NCBI GenBank assembly: GCA_949987705.1
Contig: OX465283.1
Location: 92,491,813-92,555,812, forward strand
DNA from: Thereva unica
Lineage: Eukaryota; Arthropoda; Insecta; Diptera; Therevidae
Length of the DNA: 64,000 nt
Reading direction: 5' to 3'
A program made the translations under genes and the position numbers. How positions within the stretch are numbered: the first letter of the stretch is position 1; the number at the start of each line of letters is the position of its first letter. Below, one piece after another: positions 1 through 10,095 of the stretch. The notes beneath the pieces are model-generated. The model was not told where the DNA came from, made no database searches, and saw only the letters and a program-made list of their open reading frames with translations.

Positions 1-1
1 T

Positions 2-630
2 CACTTCGGCGGACTCCTGGAAGCCGCAGTTAAAGCATTTAAACCCCATTTCCGTCGCATAGTAGGCCCTCACACCTTAAGCCTAGAAGAGATCCTAACA
101 TTGCTGGCGCCAATAGAAGCGTGCCTCAATTCCAAGCCGTTGAGTGCCCACACCGATGATCCTGAAGACCTTACTACGCTGACACCAGGACACTTCTTAG
201 TGGGCGAACCACTTTTAACAGTGCCATCTCCGAGCACTTCAACAGGCTCCCTCGCTGGCAGCTAACCCAACACCTGCACGAACAACTCTGGCATCGTTGG
301 AGACATGAATACATCCACACCTTGCAGGCGCGCAATAAGTGGCAACGACCTCAAGATCCTGTTAGACTCAACGATCTAGTGATAATCAAAGAAGACAACC
401 TGCCTCCATCTAAATGGCTCCTCGGTCGGATCACCCAGCTACATCCAGGCACTGACGGCCACATCCATGTGGCGACTATTCGCCACAAGTCTGGACACTT
501 AAAACGCGCTATTTCAAAAATATGTGTTCTTTCCGTGCATGAAACTAACATCCAAACTCCATATCAGATAATATGTACCTTTATTGTTAACAGCCTAATC
601 CACACTTTCTTCCTCTCACACAGGTTCTAG
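2..630 (+). pseudogene. BEL/Pao retrotransposon pol, C-terminal end (broken)
   Basis: This is the end of a BEL/Pao polyprotein; the rest lies upstream of the window. The frame from base 2 carries motifs typical of the end of BEL/Pao integrase: FGGLLEAAV at the start, then ACLNSKPLSA and TPGHFLVGEPLL. It stops at TAA 263-265. From about 232 the homology continues in another frame (RWQLTQ, LWHRWRHEYI, RNKWQ, LVIIKEDNLPPSKW, GRITQLHPG), the C-terminal domain that follows BEL integrases, ending at TAG 628-630. So at least one frameshift, near 232-260, separates the parts and the copy looks inactive. The LTR at 732-1001 confirms the assignment. The family call is secure; the boundary of the ancestral stop is not. 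Confidence 0.85.
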
Positions 631-714
631 TCAGCCATCATTCGTTCACGGCGGCAGATCACCTTCAAGGTTTCTTATCTGTACAACTATATCAGCCACT
701 GGATTCGTGCTTCC

Positions 715-731
715 GCACGAGGCGGGCGGAA
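715..731 (+). other. Polypurine tract of the BEL/Pao element
   Basis: A purine-rich stretch (GAGGCGGGCGGA) lies directly before the TGTTA start of the LTR, where plus-strand priming would occur. The call rests on position and composition. The 85 bases before it are 3' untranslated sequence with no other feature seen. Confidence 0.6.
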
Positions 732-1001
732 TGTTAAGGACAGTCTATGAGCCTTTAATTTTATCTCGGTTCAGTCATCTAGTACCATCTTCACATCCAG
801 TCATCTATTACCATCAGCCCATATATATCATCCACTGGAAGCTCTTTACACATTTTTTAGTCAGTAATTAATACTCTGTGTCAGAGACCAGATCTCGGCC
901 AGTTTCCCAATTGTTAGTTAGTTACACAGTTCCCAGTGAACACAATAAATGTACTTTATAATTTGAAGCTCTTGTGTTTTTACTTTTTTATTAACGTAAC
1001 A
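732..1001 (+). repeat. 3' LTR of the BEL/Pao element
   Basis: About 270 bp bounded by TGTTA and TAACA. It contains a candidate poly(A) signal AATAAA at 944-949. It directly follows the polypurine tract, and at 1002 the sequence switches to LINE reverse transcriptase sequence that is colinear with 58516 onward. The element therefore sits inside an older LINE copy. The 5' LTR and left target duplication lie outside the window. Confidence 0.8.
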
Positions 1002-1103
1002 GCTTTGTTAGCTAAACTCAAAGCTAATGGAATCGACTCACTTTTACAGAAGTGGATTGAGAGTTTCCTTTCCGGCCGTTCAATTAAGGTAGTATTGGAT
1101 GGC
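1002..1103 (+). pseudogene. Jockey/CR1-like LINE reverse transcriptase fragment, part 1
   Basis: Close nucleotide match to 58516-58613 of the longer LINE copy in this window (LLAKLKA, LLQKWIESFLSGRSIKVVLDG). The fragment begins at the BEL LTR edge and ends where an RTE element enters, at the repeated ATTGGATGGC motif (1094-1103). It continues at 3215. Decayed and split, so not functional. Confidence 0.85.
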
Positions 1104-3207
1104 ATGGGGGTACACCAAAGGGACAAGTCTTGAGAAACGCCATCTGCGACCCATGGTCTTCACGACCTAAGTCCTTCCGATATGCTACCGAATCCTACCT
1201 CCACCTCCACGAAGATGTTGACTTTACATCGGAAGTTCCCTGGATGCTCTTGTATTCTGACGGAGGAGGGTGAAAGGCGAGTGTTTCGCGCCTCAAAACG
1301 AAACAATTACCGGACTGGTCCTTCAGGTTGGGGGTTGGGCGGCAGGCTGACAACCTTCCACCGTAAAAACCCACCCGTCACGAATCCTCAAGGCAGGCCT
1401 CGGACAGGACGGACTCAACGGCAACGACCTCTAAACAGGAGGATCCTACAGATACAGGAAGACTTCAGCGAAGGTAGGACTAGGCAAGCCTACAAAGGAA
1501 CACGCCAGATCAGTTATAAGTTTCAGCCAAGAACGGATATTTGTAGAGACATGGATGGGAACCTATTAGCAGACCCGGATAGGATAAAGGAAAGATGGAG
1601 AAACTTATTGAATCCAACCCAAAGAATAAACGAAGACTCACAGGCGGAAGCAATGGTAATACCTCAAGATAGTATCCCAATAGAACCACCAACACTGGAT
1701 GAGGTACGGGAAGCTGTGAAAAGGCAAAAAAGCAGCAAATCCTCAGGCATCGATGGAATCGCAGCTGAGCTACTAAAGGAAGGAGGACCGCAACTCTTAA
1801 GGAACTTACACGAACTCATATGTAACGTCTGGGAGGAAGAAGTTATACCAAATGACTGGAAGAAAGCGATTATATGTCCAATCTACAAGGAGATAAATTA
1901 ACCTGTAAAAACTACAGAGGCATCTCACTCCTCAGCACCAGCTACAAAACCTTCACAATCCTTGTGAAACAAAAACTAGAACCTATAACGGAAGGCCTTA
2001 TAGGAGAATATCAAGCTGGTTTTAGGACAAACAGGTCAACATCGGACCAACTGCTGACCTTAAAACAAATTCTTGAGAAAACCTGGGAAAGGAATATAGA
2101 TATATACCAGATATTTGTCGACTTTCGATAAACAGAGAGAGGCTGTACAGGATCCTATTGGAATTAGGAGTCCCCTCCAAGCTTGTACGACTGATAAAAT
2201 GCGCAACGAATAGCTCCCTGGCGAAAGTAAGGATTCAAAATGCAATAACAGAAGAGTTCGAAGTGCGACAAGGTCTTAGACAAGGAGATGGACTAGCCCC
2301 CATGCTTTTCAACCTGGCCCTAGAATGGGTGATAAGAAAAACATCAGTACGGAGAAATGCGTCCATAGCAACGCAGTCTGTACAATTACTTGGATATGCG
2401 GATGACGTGAACATCGTGGGAAGGTCCTTCTTGGCAGCAAAAGAAGTCTATGTCGAATTAAAAGAGGCGGCCAAGGACATAGGGCTGAACATCAATGAAG
2501 AAAAAACTAAGGTGATGCAACAATCCAGAGCTGGAAGATTTAGAATGGGAAGAAATATAACTATCGACGAACATAATCTAGAAGTAGTCGATAAAACAGT
2601 CTACCTTGGGTCTACAATTACAAAAAGAAACGATGAAAAGGAAGAAGTAACTAGACGAATACTACTGGCTAATAGAGCTTTTTATGCCCAAAAACAAATA
2701 TTGCACTCAAGATTTGTGCACAGAAAAACGAAACTCTCACTCTACAAAACAGTAATACGACCAGTACTGTGCTATGGCAGCGAGACTTGGACTATGACCC
2801 AGGAGATAGAGGAACAAGTCAACAGGTTTGAGAGGAAGGTGCTCAGATGCATAATAGGCCCAACGAGAGAGGATGGGATATGGCGAAGGAGATACAACAA
2901 CGAGTTGTATGAAATTTTTGACGACCCAGAACTCTCAACGTTGATAAAAATCAACAGACTAAGACTAGCCGGCCATGTAATCAGGATGAATAATAACCGT
3001 ATCCCAAAACGGCTTATGGTGGCCGAAATTCCAGGAAACAGACCAGTAGGTAGACCCAGGAGAAGATGGATGGACTCTGTGACGGCTGACGCAGAGACAA
3101 TGCTGAACATTCGGAACTGGAGAACTGCTGCAAGGAACCGTCAGACTTGGAGAAATGCCCTAGAGGAGGCCAAGGCTCGATTTGGGCTGTAGCGCCATTG
3201 GATGGAT
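1104..3207 (+). mobile_element. RTE-clade LINE inserted into the older LINE
   Basis: The sequence between two parts of one LINE is a 5'-truncated RTE-type non-LTR element. The host LINE reads GTATTGGATGGC before it and resumes at ATCAAATC (3215). GGATGGC is repeated at 1097-1103 and 3208-3214 as a candidate target duplication. The 3' end is a short run of GGAT/ATGG units (3198-3214), in keeping with the simple-repeat tails of RTE elements. The tail matches the target, so the exact 3' boundary is ambiguous by several bases. Confidence 0.75.
1420..3192 (+). pseudogene. RTE-clade reverse transcriptase, frameshifted
   Basis: Three reading frames together cover the endonuclease-RT linker and the RT domain. 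One open frame (to 1901) has GIDGIAAELLKEGGP and NDWKKAIICPI. The next (1874-2131) has NYRGISLLSTSYK, GFRTNRST and the motif-A start FVDFR. The third (about 2134-3192) has LRQGDGLAPMLFN, the catalytic YADDVN box, and an RTE-type C-terminal region (YGSETWTM, GHVIRM, GRPRRRW). Between the second and third, a deletion plus frameshift removes part of motif A, so the copy cannot encode an active RT. Related fragments lie at 31352-31765, 32285-32575 and 34055-34245. Confidence 0.85.
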
Positions 3208-3214
3208 GGATGGC

Positions 3215-4064
3215 ATCAAATCTGAACCCCATCCAATCTCTGCGGGGGTGCCCCAATGGTCAATTCTATTACCTGCCCTATTTGTTATCTTTTAAATGAC
3301 ATACTTTCAATCCCCTCCAACCCACTTCTCAGCTTCGCTGACGACGGTACCCTGCGTTACTCTTATAGCTACGATACAACACAGACTCATGCCAGATCCT
3401 GTCTTGATGATCGTAAATTAATGTCCAGTTCTATTAATAACGACATTAAGGTCATTCTAGAGTGGGGAAAGAAGAATCGTGTTGAATTTAACCCCACTAA
3501 AACCAAGTACTGCCTTATCTCCAAAAAAAGTTCAACAGCTTTCCACCCTTGAAAGTGAATGAAGTTCAACTAATGGCCGACCCATCCTTTTACACATATT
3601 AGGCGTGACATTAGCCAAAGACTTGCGATGGAGTGACCACATATTCCAAATCGCCAAACAAGCATGCCAGTGCTTGGGATTTCTTAAGAGGTGCAAGCTC
3701 CTCCAGCCATCGGCCCGCGCAGTTATTTATAAATCCTACATTCGGCCTTTTCTCGAATACAACTCCCACGTTTGGGGCGGCACGTCGATAATGATGGCAT
3801 GGTTAGATAAGGTGCCATAAAGGGCACTTAAATTAATTGATGACGACACCGCCTGCTCCACCATCGACCGCTTGAGCCACCGTAGGAATGTAGCAGCACT
3901 AACAAAATTTTATCGCTACTATTATAGCGACTGTTCCTCCGAAATAAACGCTCTCCTGCCTCGACGACAATCTTATAACCGCAACACCAGATTAGCCCAC
4001 TCTCAACAAGATATGAATTCGTTTGTAAATAGAACAACTCGACTGTGGAATAATCCCTCTCGCG
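3215..4064 (+). pseudogene. Jockey/CR1-like LINE fragment, part 2
   Basis: Continues the LINE interrupted at 1103. It matches about 58615-59495 of the longer copy: ISAGVPQ, LSFADDGTLRYSYS (the catalytic FADD box), NRVEFN, TLAKDLRWSDHIFQIAKQA, LSHRRNVAALTKFYRYY. Several indels scatter it over three frames. Relative to the longer copy, about 38 bp are missing near 4000 between short ACTC direct repeats. It ends at 4064, where the palindromic element begins. Confidence 0.85.
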
Positions 4065-5076
4065 GCTAAAAATGTAAACATATTTTTGAAGTGTTAACTT
4101 CTTCTAAACATATTTTTGAAGTGTTTGGCACTTTTTCGCTGGGGGTAAAAGAAAGAATTCGCGACACGCGCACTTTGTTGCACACCCGTTTCTGGACACT
4201 TGCTGCAATGATGGTGATACGCGCACTTTGTTGCACACCCGTTTCTGGCTACTTGTGCCTATGCAGCTTTCTAGAGCATGGAAACTTTTGGTTGAGAATA
4301 TGACATGAATCTTGAGAGCGGCGTCTGCATTACGAGAATATGAAACGAATACTGAGAGCAGCTTCTGCACAAAGTCTAGACATTAACAAGTCTTTCATCT
4401 TCATATAATTAATGAGTGGAAGGCGAACCGCTATATGCAAAAGTTCTTCAAATGACGATGTCTGGCTATCAGAGAGAATGCAACATTTTTATATGCGCTT
4501 GCATACAACTAAACAGCTAAACTTTTACGAGTTTATATGGGAATAAACTTAGTGTATTGGTGCATATTTGCTCATTTGTTTTGGTTTATGAAAGAAAACA
4601 GCTGATTCAATTTTCTTTCCTTTTCTGTTGTGCATACTTTATCGTAAAGAGAGAATCTGGCTTTGTCTCGCTGAATTCACGAAGTATGCGTTGAGTTTTG
4701 CTCAGCAGTGATGTTCATATATGCACGCAAACAACTAACGGGGGGAAAATTTTGTATGAAGATGAAAGACTTGTTATTACTAGACTTTGCTTCTGCATTG
4801 CAACATTCAAACCCAATCCCTCCCATCAAGCGCGGGCTATTTTGCCTCGCACACATTGAATTATACGCTGCTGTTTGTAAGTGGAGCTCAACCAAAAGTT
4901 TCCATGCTCTAGGCAGCTGCATAGGCACAAGTAGCCAGAAACGGGTGCGCAGCAAAGTGCGAGTGTCACCATCGCTGCTGTCTCTTGCTGGACCTCGACT
5001 AAAAGTTGCCATGCTCTAGCCAGCTAAATGGCTGCAATATTTAAATATTTTGTATGGCTGCAATATTTAAAGTATT
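4065..5076. repeat. Imperfect palindromic (fold-back or MITE-like) element
   Basis: Two long arms are reverse complements: 4210-4295 pairs with 4887-4972 (about 85 bp, high identity), and 4355-4400 pairs with 4755-4800. Both outer ends carry short tandem duplications: ATATTTTTGAAGTGTT twice near 4080-4130, and TGGCTGCAATATTTAAA twice near 5030-5070. There is no coding sequence. Outer limits are estimates, because no target duplication was found and a hAT element begins just after. Confidence 0.6.
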
Positions 5077-5716
5077 TTACTTACTAGAGATGCGCCGAAT
5101 ATGGGTTCGACCGAATACGAATATTCGGCCAAATATTCGGTCAAAAATGTACCGAACCGAACATTCGGCCGAATTATTCGGTTCATTTTTGCGTAAATCA
5201 TATAGGTCGTCGAAGCGATCTGTGAGGAGCAGCGTTCGCCCACCCCTTGAGCACTGCGCGCTAGCTCAGCGCACTCACTCAATGCGCCGCTCTTTCTTTT
5301 ATTGCAATTTCTCGCATGATAGAATTATGCCCAAAAATAAGGGACTAAAGCAAGAATGGGTACATGGGTTGACGGATTTGCAATCCCAGTTTCAAACTGG
5401 TTTCACCATTATCACGCACCAGTTTGCAACTGCAGGATCGCTTGTGGCGAATATCCATTGGTTAAAAATAATGATTAACACGTTTCGGTTATTATTATGC
5501 GTTTTTTATTTAATCCAAATATTATTATTATTTATTTGTGTAAATCACAATATATATTGCTAATTTAATTTTGGAGTTCAGCGATCGAGGGTGCGTTCTG
5601 GCAGATCGTTTTGATCGTGCCGGAAGTTGTTGTGTGACATTGCGTAAATTTTAGTAATTAAACTTTACGCGGTTACTACACAACCAAAATGAAATCTTTG
5701 TCCACACACAAGCGCA

Positions 5717-5973
5717 ACTGATTTAGTATAAATCAACCACCTTCGCAAATAAATATTAAAAAAAGTTCATTTCATCGCATTAGTTTTCATTATTATTGAA
5801 ATAATCGCGAAAACCCCCTAAAAAGGGGTGTTTTTTGAATTTTTAGGGGTGACGCCCTAATTTAAGGACCGCGGGACCTCGATTTTCGTGATCAGCGACC
5901 CCAAAAACCTTTAGGGTTCGATTTTCTTAACGGTGTTATTTTGGAACACCCCCCCCCGCGTTTTGAATGGACT
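5717..5973. repeat. Dispersed repeat, copy 1 of 2
   Basis: About 255 bp that recurs at 14296-14545 with few differences, from ACAAATCAACCA-like sequence through CCCCTAAAAAGGGGTG to GCGTTTTGAATGGACTAA. Similarity stops sharply on both sides, so a mobile unit is likely, but no TIR, tail or target duplication was found. Confidence 0.65.
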
Positions 5974-6097
5974 AATAGGACACACAATCAAACACTCGTT
6001 ACTTACAATAGAACAGGCAAGAACAGTTGTTCGTAAGCAGTTGCAAACGAGTTTCAAATGGGTCTCGTTTCCGTCGACTCATGTGTGGATACCCATT

Positions 6098-6186
6098 TTT
6101 AACCGACTTCAAAAAAAGAGGAGGTTACTCAATTCGACGTGTAGGTATTTTGTGGTCCTGTTCACGCATAACTTTGTAACCCAATA
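6098..6186. repeat. Short interspersed motif (ACCGACTTCAAAAAA type)
   Basis: Contains ACCGACTTCAAAAAAAGAGG followed by TTACTCAATTCGAC and CACGCATAACTTTGTAAC. I recognise this string as a widespread insect interspersed repeat, from memory and not from a search. It lies inside the hAT element. Confidence 0.35.
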
Positions 6187-6714
6187 ACTTTTTTTATAAT
6201 TTTTTATTTTGTGTATAAATATGGTTGCACAAAGAATTGTTTGTTTCATTTACAAATACTACCTATGTACGGTTCCAGAATAAAGCCTCTTTAGCACATC
6301 TAGCTCTTAAACTAATACTATTTCAATATTCGGTAATTATTCGGCAAACTTAGGGAAAATTCGGCCGAATACGAACATTAAAAAACACGCAGAATATGCC
6401 GAATACGAATATTCGGCCGAACATTCGGCGCATCTCTATTACTTACATAACTGGGGTAGTATCCCAGTAGGGAAAATCGCAAGTATTTACTCTGTTAAGT
6501 CGATTTGGAACTACTTATTTATTTAGTGTTTTCTGTAATGACTTATAAGTAATGCAGAGGAGAATGGGTTTGGTGACCAAGCGTTTGATTTCGCGCAAAA
6601 AGCGTGTTTATAAACTTCATAGCTGGTCGTTTTCTTTGTTAATCATCTCAGTTATCTTAGCCATTAAGTTTTTTATCTTTAATGTATAAACATATAATTT
6701 GAATTTATATTTAT

Positions 6715-7400
6715 GACTAGCTGAACCCGTTGCGCCTGGCTGCACCCATCAATGTGGTGGATGGTTACCATTCAGCTCTTTCCGCAGCATTATCCGTTGT
6801 ACAATATATACGCTGGCCATTTTCTAGATCACCAACCAAATGAACAACAGTTGCATATCTTTTATGAATGGCGAATGAAAGAAATTGCCATACCGCTAGA
6901 TTATTGCTAACATTACGTCCCATTTAATATTGTGTTATTTTGCCGATCGCATTTGCATTAGCAGCACCAAAAACAGCCATGTCGCTCCCCTTCATTATAT
7001 AATTGAATATGAATCTGATTGATTCGACGGAATTGCAAAATTCAACATTTATGAGAGCATTGAACGTCTTGGACAATAATGGCGAATAGAGTACGACCCA
7101 ACGATTGTCAGCTTCACAATCGTAACCTTCCAAGTTATCTCTTTGCCATTGACCTTAGTCGGTCGACAAAGATACATTGGGTAACCATTGTTCCCGATTA
7201 CATTTTCAGAAATCAATGCTCTTGAATACCGCTTTGAATATTTCTAACATGCATCATGATTCAGTCCCATCCCATTGTGGATTGCAAAGTTATGAACAAA
7301 TCTGACGACCATATTGATATTGGACATATGCTTTCCGACACACAATGCATCAACGATTTTCCAACCTTCGTTTCGAACTGTATCGATTTTCTTTGCTGAA
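6715..7400 (-). pseudogene. Helitron replicase-helicase fragment, decayed
   Basis: On the minus strand, several frames carry sequence I recognise from the Helitron Rep/helicase protein: DNRWVVLYSPLLSKTFNA, INVEFCNSVESI, MKGSDMAVFGAANANAIGKI, then NLAVWQFLSFAIHKR, VVHLVGDLENGQR and PSTTLMGA. The open part is 6924-7133; the rest has stops and shifts. It is part of the region between the Rep and helicase domains of a rolling-circle transposon. It has no termini here and is dead. Confidence 0.75.
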
Positions 7401-8911
7401 CCTAACTAAAATTGTTAAAGTAACCGCTCGGCTGCGCCAACATTGATATTTTTTGTTCTTTTTCACATAATGCCTTTGTGGAAAACTACTAAATAAAGTT
7501 CATTTTAACATGAAAATTGGGTCAATAGCAAGAGAGGGAAGTATTGTATCTTGTTCAACAAAAATTTTTGCTTAAAAACTAACACATGCACAAGTGCCTT
7601 ATAGATAAAGAAACATTACTCGGCCATAGCCAATGATATCCCATCTAAAGATAATAAGTTATTCTTGGTGAAGCATGATGTACCCCGAGAGTATGATAAC
7701 AAACCGGTTAACCAAGTGTTAAATATTGACCCGTGTACGCCAGCCTAATGAGAGTAACATGTAAACGCACTCTAACGTTACTACTGTTACGTTTCGGTTA
7801 ATGCATTTATAATTTGACACCACTATCGTTGCTACAATCCTTTTTTAGAACGATTTTACTTTTTTTTATTTCATTTAATAAAACAAACCGATTTCACGTA
7901 CAAATCATATCAATTAAATGCGAAGAAAAAATTTCCAATAAGGATATCGACAATTCTTTTTCAAGCGCCATTACAAAAATACCAACAGACATAATCATGA
8001 AAACTATATACATAAACCTTGCAATTGAGGTCTTCTAACATAAACCACACTCAATCAGTCATTTCATACAGCCAATTTTTCAAACATCGATTACATACAA
8101 AACAATAATTCATTTTTATATATATAGATATAAATATATATCGCTTAATTTTACTTCAAGCTACCCCACCTCTTCACGTCTACCCCAACTAAATTACATT
8201 ACAAAAATTTACAGTTTAATAATAAATGTAGTATAAGTACTTCCAAAACACATTCTATGGAAGGGAAAAAAGAAGTTCTTCCCAGCCTAGGCCATCGCCG
8301 TGTTAATGTAATGCCTTTTTTGTACTGGGTGGAAGTTCTGAACTGCTTCTGTAGAAGTTGTTTTTCCAGTACTTCAATCCCCTACTGGTATGTTATATTA
8401 TTTTCTATGTATTATATATTATCTATTTCGTACTATACACAAAGTACTGCATATTATGTACTATGTTCTGAAAAAATTCAAATTGAATCCAGTAGATTCC
8501 CATAAAAATTTAGATCCGTGGCTTTGGCTGAATATAATATGACTTTTTTGCATATTTGCACAATGTTTAAAATAGCAAAATAGCTGGTTCGTGACTATTG
8601 CATCAACCCGACGATAAGTACTGTGTACGATGTACTTTTCCTATGAACTATTTACTATATATTTATTACTATATATTATCTACTATTTTTACTAAAAACT
8701 ACATTATCCCAGTCACCCATCGTCCGATCTTTGTGTGATAAGTTTAAGACAAATAGTTTAATTTCCAAAACATTGCAACACATTTTGGAGTGAGTGCATA
8801 TAAGTAACAATTAAATAAACTTTAACAGAATATTCAATTGCAAATTGTTTTTTTTTTTACTTTTTGTTTGAAATTAGGTTCAATAGCTATTATCAGCTAA
8901 AAATTTATTAT
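7401..8911. other. AT-rich stretch with no recognisable element
   Basis: Short open frames (for example 7814-8038 and 8257-8505) resemble nothing I know. There are short TA-rich microsatellite-like runs near 8120-8142. No RNA gene, LTR, TIR or coding remnant was recognised. Confidence 0.5.
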
Positions 8912-9058
8912 TTTACACCCTTAAAGGGGTAAAACTACCCCTACATTAAAATTATAATTGAAAAAGATAAGATGCAAATGCAACTTTTTTTTATAAAGTT
9001 GATTTTTATAATTGTAGGGGTAGTTTTAACCCCTTTAGGGTTGAAAATTATTTATTTT
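8912..9058. repeat. 147-bp inverted repeat (hairpin)
   Basis: Left arm 8912-8965 (ACACCCTTAAAGGGGTAAAA, then CTACCCCTACA) is mirrored by the right arm 9005-9058 (TGTAGGGGTAG, then TTTTAACCCCTTTAGGG), with a loop of about 40 bases. It looks like a small fold-back element immediately upstream of HINE-like copy 1. No target duplication was identified. Confidence 0.6.
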
Positions 9059-9745
9059 TGCCTGACAGTAACTGTTTTTAACTTCCCAGTATAGGAAGTT
9101 ATTGTAATCGGTCCGAAAATCGAAATCGAAAATTTCAACGTATTTCTATCTTTCAAGGTGCCAGGAGCATTTTAAGCAAAAAATTGGGAGGAAGTATGTG
9201 TGTGTGTATGTGCGTACGGATGTGGTCATTTTTTCCTGCACGATATCGCGCGAACCAAAACTGATATCGACTTCGTTGAGGTGTCGTTCGAAGCGTATCA
9301 ACCGAAATATGATCTGAAAAGATTTACATGAAATTCGCTCCAGCCGTTTTTTTGATTAAGCGACGTAAGTGATTTTTGTACCTGCACGATATCGCCCGAA
9401 CCACGAAAGATATTGACTTACTTGAGGTACCGTTCGAAGCGTATTAGCGACAATATAATCTGAAAAGATTTTTATAATATTCGGTCCAGCGGTTTTTTGG
9501 TTTAACTGACTTAAGTGATTTTTGTACCTGCACGATACCGCGCGAACTAAAAACTATTTCGACTTCATTGAGGTGCCGAAAAACATTAACACATCAATTT
9601 TATATTCATTTTCGTCATCCTAATCTTGTAGGTGCGCACATTTAGTTTGACATTTTAGCGAAAATATTGATAAACAATTGTGACAAATTCTCAGTATTAT
9701 ACATATATTCTATATTGCCTATTGTTCATTTATTATTAAAATATC

Positions 9746-9974
9746 TGTAATATTCCAATATTACCCGTATTCTTTTATATACATGGCAACGCCACTTTCA
9801 CCAGTAAGAAGAAGACAGCTAGACTTTAAGGTCGGCAACATTGATCGTTATTGTGAAATTACTGTAAAATGGTTGTGAAATAAAACACCACGTTCTGGAC
9901 TAAAAATAAGTTTATTAATTGTTCAAGTTAACCATCAGCATAACAAACAGCCCTTAACACCGTGAAGCATCACA
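9746..9974 (+). repeat. 5' LTR of the Mag-like element
   Basis: 229 bp, from TGTAATATTCC to GCATCACA. It appears identical to the 3' LTR. AATAAA occurs near 9880, inside the LTR, and could serve as a poly(A) signal. The following bases, ACTGCCGACGAGGATTG (9976-9992), sit where a primer-binding site belongs. They resemble the TGGCGACGAGGAT type that I associate with Mag-like elements, with a G-to-C change at the third base of that motif. Confidence 0.9.
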
Positions 9975-10095
9975 AACTGCCGACGAGGATTGAAAAAAAA
10001 AAGAAAAGAAAAGGAAACAAACGTCAACAATATTTTGTAGTGAATTTTTTTTGAGGTTAAGAAAAGAGCTGGGAAAAAAAAGAACAAGTGAGGAA

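Larger units (their letters stand above)
5085..6438. mobile_element. hAT-type non-autonomous DNA transposon
   Basis: Ends are inverted repeats of TAGAGATGCGCCGAAT. Flanking them is a perfect 8-bp target duplication TTACTTAC (5077-5084 and 6439-6446), the length expected of hAT. Both subterminal regions (5090-5185, 6335-6430) are full of ATTCGG/CCGAAT copies in both orientations, a plausible transposase-binding array. No hAT transposase is visible: open frames inside are short and run across the terminus, and the interior contains other repeats (5717-5973, 6098-6186). So this is a 1354-bp non-autonomous copy. Confidence 0.85.

Noticed and set aside
5054..5563. 169-residue frame as a hAT transposase
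   Set aside because: It starts outside the element, runs through the TIR and ATTCGG array, and shows no DDE or BED motif.
8257..8505. 82-residue frame as a small gene
   Set aside because: Low-complexity, Tyr/Ser-rich, AT-driven composition and no motif.
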